From positions 1 through 38,672 of the forward strand of contig JAJEJA010000123.1 of assembly GCA_022828145.1 (NCBI GenBank): 38,672 nucleotides of DNA, given 5' to 3'. Under the pieces are notes generated by a model, which was not told where the DNA came from, did no database searches, and worked only from the letters and a program-made list of their open reading frames with translations. A program made the translations under genes and the position numbers. This document shows positions 10,101-15,286 of the stretch, piece after piece (positions within the stretch are counted from its first letter, which is position 1; each line of letters opens with the position of its first letter). The stretch comes from Candidatus Poribacteria bacterium (GTDB taxonomy: Bacteria; Poribacteria; WGA-4E; WGA-3G).

Positions 10101-10186
10101 TCAAATCCGTGAAGTTTTTGTCCTGCTTGTAGGTCTATCGGCGGGTGCGAGCTCCCGCCAATTCCAGCTGCGAGTTTTGTATCCAT
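7157..10186 (-). CDS. M16C family metalloprotease, PreP-like (copy 2)
   Basis: 1009 residues, a full-length paralogue of the adjacent 4077-7094 protein. HILEH is at 86-90 and the third ligand Glu164 lies in KREGHH, so the active site is intact. Compared with copy 1 it has three extra residues before the zinc motif (TGDTGLTHILEH) and differs in the following loop (KGGVSEIMKMSLATYDSTNAMNWPDH), which lines the chamber in this family and could change peptide preference. The conserved C-terminal 'KGNAYGFGFSY...ERDPH' is kept. GGAGG four bases before the ATG gives a strong ribosome site. It starts 24 bases after the 10211-10429 gene. Confidence 0.95.
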   Translation of the reverse strand: MDTKLAAGIGGSSHPPIDLQAGQKLHGFEVKAITPIDELRAVAIELLHPHSGARLLHFYSDDSRNLFSISPLTPTFNDTGDTGLTHILEHCVMKGSRKYPVKGGVSEIMKMSLATYDSTNAMNWPDHAFYYTSNNVKKDLFNVAEVHFDSVFHPLLTEETFKREGHHLEPVDPDQPTGDLKINGIVYNEVKIGLFTPEYLLFFTVVNNLLPDTCYTNNGGGNYLVMPDLTYKQVKTYHKTYYHPHNSYFFFYGNIPTQDYLLFLADKLAAIPKIDTYEFLHPLRPEITRQPKWESPRTVTDTYPIGTDELLTEKTDLMLSWIIGGTTDPEEAILCDILRRVLLDNAGSPLRKAIINSKLGTDIRYNIFDIFGGKIGPNRTFSVGLIGSEADRVDVFTELVIRTLTQIADTEIDKEQIEAAFQQIAYNYQEVTPSFPFQMAIRVLGTWIYKKEPTLFLRMGTHLSAVRQQWEQNPQIFNELIRERLIDNPHRLTTILTPDPEMRERLDATENKRLKAIRAQLTDEQMRQIAADAAELERLSGQPNSPEDLAKLPQLHVSELPEEPLHIPTTVETVCGRPLLRNDIFSNGVNYLVLNFDLQGLPQHLWQYLPRYTDAIGRLGAGKMNYEQIAQRRAAATGGIGCSPNFTTHALDPNRPVWDMQFRLKALDGKTEDALGILHDLIFAVNPRDKERLYDILNQAADSKHDYYWPHVANRRAARGLSQRGFLTDIVYGLPRLRTSEMLRKRFDESYEELIGYIEQIREFLLVQSRVTASFTGSDAAFEVFQGQFSEWISTMRDEPIIPAPIGFKSFETPPREGLAAPIPIAHCTQMMPAPHYAHPDSGLLTIGSHILSNDYMLPEIRLKGNAYGFGFSYNPYESLIRQGSERDPHVARTLDVFARTIDYVKQTKWTQVDIDRAIIAKSSDFLKTVRPSQASNDAIWHYIKGQTQEVVEEKYAQLRRATPKEVQRALLQVFEENEDKAAICVIASREKLEEENQKMDYPLEIENI

Positions 10187-10210
10187 TTTACCTCCAGTTT
10201 TAATTCAATT

Positions 10211-10429
10211 TTATTGATTTCCCAGGCCGGTGGATGGGTCAAAATACGAGACATATTTTACCCCGTTCCGTTTTTCTTCTTCCTCTTTGGCTTTCAGATA
10301 AAGATGGTATTCCTCTACAGTCTTGAATTGCGCGCTAATCTCTGCTTTGATTCGATAGCATTCCTCAAGGATAGGGTCTGTGTACGTTTCAGGGTCAAAT
10401 TCCGGGTGTTCTTCTGGTGTTTCTTTCAT
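10211..10429 (-). CDS. Small conserved-type hypothetical protein (antitoxin-like sequence)
   Basis: About 72 residues from the ATG at 10429, preferred over 10444 because GGAGG lies eight bases before it. The sequence is highly charged and probably helical: 'DPILEECYRIKAEISAQF' then 'YLKAKEEEEKRNGVKYVSY'. This pattern resembles small proteins common in cyanobacteria and other uncultured bacteria (DPI.EE..RI...... and an EE..G.K.VS ending), some of which lie beside toxin genes. No toxin partner is adjacent here. It lies 24 bases before the M16 copy 2 gene and 49 bases after the metzincin gene, inside the same operon. Function unknown. Confidence 0.6.
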   Translation of the reverse strand: MKETPEEHPEFDPETYTDPILEECYRIKAEISAQFKTVEEYHLYLKAKEEEEKRNGVKYVSYFDPSTGLGNQ

Positions 10430-10478
10430 CTGGATTTCCTCCATCAGTTCTTATTGTATCATGGAAAATTAGATATTC

Positions 10479-12599
10479 TCAATCAAAATTTTGAGCGACG
10501 AGTATGAGATCACGGATATCAACAACGCCATCTTTATTTACGTCAACTACCGGGTTGCTTGGTTTCTCTACTCCAAAATTTTGAGCGACGAATATGAGAT
10601 CAAAGATGTCGACGACGCCATCGTTGTTAACATCAACATCTCCGACAAGTTCAGGTAACTGTAACACATTGCTCCAGTCGTTTAAAAATATTTTCATATT
10701 TGGATTCTTTCGTAATAGGACGAAGAGTGGGGTTATATCCTTAATCGGATTCCCTGATAGATATAACGTTTGAAGGTTTACTAACTCAACGAGTGGACTA
10801 ATATCGGAAATTTGATTATGATAGAGGGATAGGTCACGTAAATTTGTCAGTTTTGCAAGGGGTGTTATATCGTTTATTTGATTGGTATGGAGTGATAACG
10901 TTTCTAAATTCTTCAGCCCGGCGAGAGGTTGGACATCACTTATTTTAGCTATATTGAGATACAATGACCTCAATTCCGTTAATCCTGTGAGAGGACTTAT
11001 ATCGCTAACTGGAGGAACACTACGGATATATAAAAATCTTAACCGCTTAAACCTTGAAATAAAGCGTATATCAGGACTTGATACTCCTATAAGGTATAAA
11101 TGGTTCAAATTCACTAACCCATGAAGAGCTGTGATGTCACTGATTGTCTGTTGATGTATAGAACTGCCGGCGCGTAAATCGGTCAAGTTCGTTAATCCTT
11201 TGAGAGACGTGATGTCACTGATTGGACATTCAGAAAGGTTTAACGTGTTTAGACGGGTCAACCTTGCAAGCGGTGTGATGTTTTCGATATTAGTAGCCCG
11301 GAAATTTAATCCAGTTAAATTTTTCAATTCTGTAAGTGGTGTTATATCGTTAATTGGATTATATGAGAGATCTAGTCCCGTCAATTTTGTCAATTTACGC
11401 AGTGGTGTGAGGTCTTGGATTTGGTTTTTACTCAAGTTCAAAGACCGTAAATTGATTGCATGTTCCAACCCTATAATGTCAGCTACCTGACGGTTGTAAA
11501 GATAGAGGCGTGATAATGCTAACATAACATGTTTCGTAATGTCCTCACTGGGGGATAAACCGAGTTCTTCCCGGACCTCCGATGCTAAATTCGGATCTGG
11601 GATTGAAATTATTTCATCTGATGGCAGCAAATCGGGCATATCAATGGAAAAAGTATGATAGGTAGTAAAGTTTCCATGCACATCTATAAGGGACAACCAT
11701 ACTCTGATATCAAGCACTGTCAACTCGGTAGTTACAAATTCAACAGTAGTTTCTTTACCTTCTAATTTCTTATAAGCGATTACACCAGCGGAAGTCCTGC
11801 TTACTTGAGATAATATTGCTTGATGGAGCCCATCAGGATCGGTTATCTCAAATTGGAGGCGGATAGTATGCGGTGAGGTGGAAACAAGGCTCGGTTTAAG
11901 CATTCGAACATGTGGTTTCTTATCTTCAGCTTTAGAAACTTCTTGTATAGGGTTGAAATAACGGTTTGCATCCAGCCATTCGGCTGAACTGAAAGATGTA
12001 ATCATCGGGTCAGTCGATTCGGCAGTCCACCTGTTAGCCTCAACGCGGCTATCATGTCCCAATCCAAAGGTATGCCCAAGTTCATGCAGAATAGCATTCC
12101 AGTTACCAACTGGAACAAGGACTCTCCCATGATGGCTTTTCCCGAGTGCTATACCTGCAACCCCACCGATCCCCTTAACACTAATGTGACTAACACTGAG
12201 ATCTAACGCAACAACATAGATATTCTTTGACATGTCGAACTGCTTCTCGATTTCCTCCCATACTATCCAACCGTCGTTTAAAGGGGCCCGATAATACGCA
12301 TCATTAAATTTTCCGTTAACATGATGCACTATTACATTTCCGGTTGCATCAGTTTCAAGCCTAAATGTTTTTCTACCGAACCCGTGGAACTCCATCAGAT
12401 CAGCGAAAAACTTTTGTGATTTTTTCATTAACGCATCAAGTTTCGTGTCTATGTCAGGATCAGGTTCTCGGTCATTTGGAACAACATAGATCGTCCGCAC
12501 AACATATTCGGGTGAGTCGTCTTGTGCAAAGGTAATTGGCACAAACACGAGGGTTACAAAAGTGAGTAGTGTAATGATGGAACATAGTGTTGTTTTCAT
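10479..12599 (-). CDS. Secreted metzincin protease with leucine-rich repeats and C-terminal dockerin-type repeats
   Basis: 706 residues. Order: signal peptide (1-25, ending ITFAQDD); a metalloprotease domain with the metzincin site HELGHTFGLGHD at 172-183 (His172, His176 and His182 as zinc ligands, Glu173 catalytic) and a likely Met-turn at Met199; a beta-rich linker (about 225-325); internalin-like 22-residue leucine-rich repeats (about 365-640, units such as LTGLDLSYNPINDITPLTEL); and two dockerin-type calcium loops (DVNNDGVVDIFDL at 656-668, DVNKDGVVDIRDL at 686-698), each followed by VAQNF. It is likely exported and able to bind a protein target through its LRRs. The dockerin pair may dock to a cohesin or only stabilise the C-terminus. 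The ATG at 12599 has a weak purine-rich site upstream. Confidence 0.9.
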   Translation of the reverse strand: MKTTLCSIITLLTFVTLVFVPITFAQDDSPEYVVRTIYVVPNDREPDPDIDTKLDALMKKSQKFFADLMEFHGFGRKTFRLETDATGNVIVHHVNGKFNDAYYRAPLNDGWIVWEEIEKQFDMSKNIYVVALDLSVSHISVKGIGGVAGIALGKSHHGRVLVPVGNWNAILHELGHTFGLGHDSRVEANRWTAESTDPMITSFSSAEWLDANRYFNPIQEVSKAEDKKPHVRMLKPSLVSTSPHTIRLQFEITDPDGLHQAILSQVSRTSAGVIAYKKLEGKETTVEFVTTELTVLDIRVWLSLIDVHGNFTTYHTFSIDMPDLLPSDEIISIPDPNLASEVREELGLSPSEDITKHVMLALSRLYLYNRQVADIIGLEHAINLRSLNLSKNQIQDLTPLRKLTKLTGLDLSYNPINDITPLTELKNLTGLNFRATNIENITPLARLTRLNTLNLSECPISDITSLKGLTNLTDLRAGSSIHQQTISDITALHGLVNLNHLYLIGVSSPDIRFISRFKRLRFLYIRSVPPVSDISPLTGLTELRSLYLNIAKISDVQPLAGLKNLETLSLHTNQINDITPLAKLTNLRDLSLYHNQISDISPLVELVNLQTLYLSGNPIKDITPLFVLLRKNPNMKIFLNDWSNVLQLPELVGDVDVNNDGVVDIFDLIFVAQNFGVEKPSNPVVDVNKDGVVDIRDLILVAQNFD

Positions 12600-12638
12600 G
12601 TGTTGGTTTCTCTTGATTGTAAATCTATTGAAGACCTC

Positions 12639-12666
12639 TTAATAATCTCATCATGTTGCGGATCAA
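12639..12666 (-). promoter_or_regulatory. Weak sigma70-type promoter candidate for the metzincin-protease operon
   Basis: On the minus strand, TTGATC (12666-12661) is followed after 16 bases by TATTAA (12644-12639), about 40 bases before the metzincin ATG. Match quality is moderate, and AT-rich DNA gives such matches by chance. Confidence 0.25.
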
Positions 12667-12675
12667 TATCAATTC

Positions 12676-12864
12676 CTATTTTGGTACTATGTTCAATATT
12701 TTTATAGAAGCAACGTCTCCCGCAGACGGTGCTACCACGCAATCATATATGTAAGGTAATTTATGGACTTCATCTAAACACCTTTTGACAACTTTCTGTT
12801 TCGTATAGAATTTATCAAGGATTCTACTACGGTTTTTATATTCTTTCCTCCAAATGTGAGTCAT
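12676..12864 (-). CDS. Small hypothetical protein
   Basis: About 62 residues from the ATG at 12864, with GAGGAG seven bases upstream; an in-frame ATG at 12885 lacks such a site. The product starts MTHIWRKEYKNRSRIL, is basic in its first half, and contains 'LPYIYDCVVAPSAGDVASIKIL'. No family is recognised. Support comes from the good ribosome site and the lack of a competing ORF. It sits 76 bases upstream of the metzincin gene on the same strand and could be its first operon member. Confidence 0.4.
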   Translation of the reverse strand: MTHIWRKEYKNRSRILDKFYTKQKVVKRCLDEVHKLPYIYDCVVAPSAGDVASIKILNIVPK

Positions 12865-13022
12865 GCTTGTCTCCTCTTTAGACATATCTTTTCATTTGAC
12901 TTTTACATCATAAATAGCACACCATTTATAAATGTTTAAAAGAAAATGTAGTCTACATATAGGTTTATGGCACTTTTACAATTTTAATTACCCGCTAAAA
13001 TCAGATAATTTATAGGTCTAAT

Positions 13023-13136
13023 CAATTATAGTAGACTTTAGAATTACTTGGACATTTTATTCGGTTCGGTTAGGAAACCGAACCTACCGGGGTGTGCTAC
13101 AAAGTGTCTCATTAATTGTATGTTTTACTATAATTG
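13023..13136. mobile_element. MITE-like composite inverted-repeat element
   Basis: Ends CAATTATAGTA (13023-13033) and TACTATAATTG (13126-13136) are perfect 11-bp inverted repeats, followed inward by imperfectly paired arms. The middle holds a separate small palindrome, GGTTCGGTT (13063-13071) / AACCGAACC (13076-13084), also seen at 28871-28892. The right half includes a GTGCTACAAAG remnant related to the hairpin family elsewhere in the window. The arms resemble those of 38532-38667. It ends three bases from the stop of the PQQ gene at 13139. It is the main content of the gene-free stretch 12886-13138. Confidence 0.6.
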
Positions 13137-13138
13137 CG

Positions 13139-14446
13139 TTATTTTTTAGATTTTTCTAAGCTTGCACAGACAAGTTCTTTATCATTACGTGCAAAGACAT
13201 GTTTATATGCAAAGGCTGGGTGTGCCCAAGTTACGCCACCTCTACGGTTAAGTTGTCCCTTAGTAGGCGCAATCAGTTTAGCACGACTGATGATATTCAA
13301 TCCTTCAGGTGAAAGTTCTGTAATCAGCAGTTCACCTCGTTCATTAAACATCCAGACTTTATCAGCATTCTGCACAAATTGGATAGTGCTCCATCGGTCT
13401 ACAGGCACTGCAGATAAATCCGTCCACACACGATCACCTGTTTCCGCTTCAAGACAACGGAGTTCGCCATAACTATCAACACCATAAATATGATCCCCTA
13501 TCCATATAGGTGTAGACATAGTCGTTTGCAGTGCATCGGTATTTCTTTCATCTTTCCCCTGTCTATGCCAACCGAGTTCATACGCCAGTTTGTCATCTGA
13601 CAGTTTTAGGAGTGCAGCACCTTCATAGAAATTCGTAACAAACAGTTGATTATTCTCATAAATAGGCGTTGCTATACCGATCTCCCAGCGCGTCGGCGGC
13701 ATCGGATACTTCCAATGAACTTCACCCGTTTTCGGATCCAATGCAGTGACGTTCCATCCTGTCCAGCAGATTAAAACACGTTGTCCTGCCTGTTCAATGA
13801 TTATCGGTGCAGCATAAGATGCGTTATCTTCAAGTGCTTTCCATCTCTCCTCACCCGTTTTTCTATCAAATGCGACAACACATGCCTCTGGCTTACCACC
13901 AATCTGGACAATGAGGAGATCATCCTCAATCAGTGGTGCACAAGCGATTCCCCATATCGGCATATTGATGTTATATTCAGTATTAAGGTCTTTTTGGAAT
14001 TTGATGTCTCCAGTCGCTGCATCAAAGCAGTGCAGATGACCCATTGCACCTAAAGCATAAGCAAGTCCATCATGGATAGTTACAGTTGCGCGCGGTCCAA
14101 CGGGATACTCAATCTTATAAATGCAATCATAGGTATGAGACCAGATTTCATCCCCCGTCTCCCAATCGAAGCAGAGAACCCGTTCAACCTGTTTCGGTTT
14201 AGTAAGTCTATCCGTGACATACACACGTCCATCAGCAACGGTCGGACCACTATAGCCACTCCCAATAGGCACGCTCCAGCGTATAGGTATCTCTTCATCC
14301 TCAAATTTGTCTATAATACCAGTTTCGTTCCACACGCCATCTCGATTAGGACCCCGCCATTGTGACCAGTCATCCGCAAATACCGGAATAATCAGGATGG
14401 AAACAATAGCAAACAGACCGATGGACACATATCTTAAATTTTTCAT
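13139..14446 (-). CDS. Secreted PQQ-type beta-propeller protein (paralogue 3)
   Basis: 435 residues with a signal peptide (hydrophobic to about residue 23, ending PVFADD) and a body starting DDWSQWRGPNRDGVW. Several PQQ-type blades follow, for example 'DWETGDEIWSH', 'DRKTGEERWKA' and 'DPKTGEVHWKY'. It belongs to the broad BamB/quinoprotein-like propeller group but is clearly more distant from the 1084-4047 pair than those two are from each other, and lacks their acidic/Arg-rich linker. No dehydrogenase active-site signature was seen. It is likely periplasmic or extracellular with a binding role. The GGAG nearest the ATG is about 14 bases away, longer than usual. The preceding leader contains three tandem hairpins. 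Confidence 0.85.
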   Translation of the reverse strand: MKNLRYVSIGLFAIVSILIIPVFADDWSQWRGPNRDGVWNETGIIDKFEDEEIPIRWSVPIGSGYSGPTVADGRVYVTDRLTKPKQVERVLCFDWETGDEIWSHTYDCIYKIEYPVGPRATVTIHDGLAYALGAMGHLHCFDAATGDIKFQKDLNTEYNINMPIWGIACAPLIEDDLLIVQIGGKPEACVVAFDRKTGEERWKALEDNASYAAPIIIEQAGQRVLICWTGWNVTALDPKTGEVHWKYPMPPTRWEIGIATPIYENNQLFVTNFYEGAALLKLSDDKLAYELGWHRQGKDERNTDALQTTMSTPIWIGDHIYGVDSYGELRCLEAETGDRVWTDLSAVPVDRWSTIQFVQNADKVWMFNERGELLITELSPEGLNIISRAKLIAPTKGQLNRRGGVTWAHPAFAYKHVFARNDKELVCASLEKSKK

Positions 14447-14485
14447 GATGTCTTTTTATATCTCCTCTAATATTTGTAGCACTTC

Positions 14486-14610
14486 TTTGTAGCACAAACT
14501 TTCCAGTTTGTGTCCCTTGTAGCATTTCTTTGTAGCACAAACTTTCCAGTTTGTGTCCCTTGTAGCATTTCTTTGTAGCACAAACTTTCCAGTTTGTGTC
14601 CCTTGTAGCA
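14486..14610. repeat. Three tandem 43-bp repeats, each with a perfect hairpin
   Basis: Units start at 14486, 14529 and 14572. Each contains CACAAACT-TTCC-AGTTTGTG (14493-14512, 14536-14555, 14579-14598), a perfect 8-bp stem with a TTCC loop, framed by TTTGTAGCA and TCCCTTGTAGCA. They lie 40-165 bases upstream of the PQQ gene start, within its probable 5' leader. Copies are almost identical, suggesting recent duplication. Confidence 0.85.
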
Positions 14611-14628
14611 CATTCTGTTAGATTGTGC
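14608..14628. repeat. GCACA/TGTGC hairpin repeat, TCT/AGA type
   Basis: GCACA-T-TCT-GTT-AGA-T-TGTGC: outer 5-bp stem, one T-T mismatch, inner 3-bp stem. It follows directly on the 43-bp array and shares its TTGTAGCA lead-in. The same type recurs near 29020, 29051, 32810 and 34902. Confidence 0.75.
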
Positions 14629-14642
14629 ATACTTTGAATCAT

Positions 14643-14672
14643 AATTTATCATTCTTTGCGTCTGTATGTCAA
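14643..14672 (-). promoter_or_regulatory. Sigma70-type promoter candidate for the PQQ propeller gene
   Basis: On the minus strand, a perfect TTGACA (14672-14667) is followed after 18 bases by TAAATT (14648-14643). Transcription would start near 14636 and give a leader of about 190 bases running through the TCT/AGA hairpin and all three 43-bp hairpin units before the gene at 14446. It lies just downstream (minus direction) of the terminator at 14676-14707, which isolates the unit. Confidence 0.45.
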
Positions 14673-14675
14673 TGT

Positions 14676-14707
14676 AAAAAAACAACCACACCCACAGCGA
14701 GGGTGTG
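14676..14707 (-). terminator. Intrinsic terminator (minus strand) with no gene upstream
   Basis: On the minus strand CACACCC, a seven-base loop and GGGTGTG form a stem (14707-14687), followed by GTTG and seven Ts (14682-14676). This is a standard intrinsic terminator shape. No convincing minus-strand gene exists in the roughly 550 bases upstream, so it may end a non-coding transcript or be left over from a lost gene. Confidence 0.6.
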
Positions 14708-14869
14708 TAAAGTTCTTGCACTCAATTTGTCAGAATCGCGGATTACGCTGAAGGGATTTCTTGTGTATTCAAGTTTACTTTCACATATTGGGGCTGATTT
14801 TAGCAAAACCCCATAGGCGTCAATTTAGTACAGGGAAGGGTAATGTGGAAGCTGAATGGTGTATAAAGA

Positions 14870-15123
14870 AGCACAATCAAGGATGAATGTGGCAGAATAC
14901 GCGTTTGGTATTCTGCATTAGATATATCAAGATGGATGGTGGAGAGAGAAGGGAATGAGGAATGAAAGGGGTTGGAGGAAGAAGCACAATCAAGGATGAA
15001 TGTGGCAGAATACGCGTTTGGTATTCTGCATTAGATATATCAAGATGGATGGTGCAGGGAGAAGGAAATGAAGGATGAAAGGGATTGGAGGAAGATAGCA
15101 CAATCAAGGATGAATGTGCTACA
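14870..15123. repeat. 113-bp tandem repeat, two full copies plus partial third
   Basis: Units begin at 14870, 14983 and 15097. Each opens with GCACA-A-TCA-AGGA-TGA-A-TGTG, a hairpin of the same fold as the GCACA/TGTGC family in reverse orientation, then a second hairpin GCAGAATAC-GCGTTTG-GTATTCTGC (14892-14916 in copy 1), then a purine-rich tract rich in GGA and GAA. The third copy is cut after the first hairpin. With the 43-bp array and the pyrimidine tract it fills much of the gene-free region 14447-15286. Apparent reading frames here are only repeat translations. Confidence 0.8.
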
Positions 15124-15140
15124 GCAGTATACAAATTATT

Positions 15141-15189
15141 CTTCCACCCTCCCCTCTTCCATTCTTCCACCCTTCCATTCTTCCACCCC
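15141..15189. repeat. Pyrimidine-rich CTTCCA repeat tract
   Basis: About 49 bases made almost entirely of C and T, with repeated CTTCCA and CTTCCACCC units. It follows the purine tracts of the 113-bp repeats, so the two are roughly complementary and could pair. A similar CTTCCA-rich tract occurs at 19031-19078. Confidence 0.7.
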
Positions 15190-15201
15190 AGCGATTAACA
15201 T

Positions 15202-15230
15202 TTGACAACCGCAACAATTTATGATAAGGT
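15202..15230 (+). promoter_or_regulatory. Promoter candidate for mutS
   Basis: TTGACA (15202-15207), a 17-base spacer and TAAGGT (15225-15230). The -35 is perfect and the -10 is weak (T, A and final T match). It lies about 57 bases before the chosen mutS ATG. Confidence 0.4.
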
Positions 15231-15286
15231 ATTAAGCATATTTTCTTTCTTAATTGGATGTCAGAACATCACATGAGGTCCCCTAT

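Noticed and set aside
14467..14721. Reading frames on the minus strand across the 43-bp repeats (and 14370-14642)
   Set aside because: The translations are only the repeat unit read through (KFVLQR-type repeats); they arise from the tandem hairpins and have no start site or family likeness.
14625..14816. 63-codon plus-strand frame over the orphan terminator
   Set aside because: No ribosome site, poor composition (long NKK/TTT runs) and overlap with a promoter and terminator on the other strand.
14486..15123. Possible CRISPR array
   Set aside because: Repeats are directly adjacent (43-bp and 113-bp tandem units) with no unique spacers of regular length, and no cas gene is in the window.
14877..15170. 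97-codon minus-strand frame across the 113-bp repeats
   Set aside because: It is a direct translation of the tandem repeat and the purine/pyrimidine tract, with internal repetition following the DNA period; no ribosome site.
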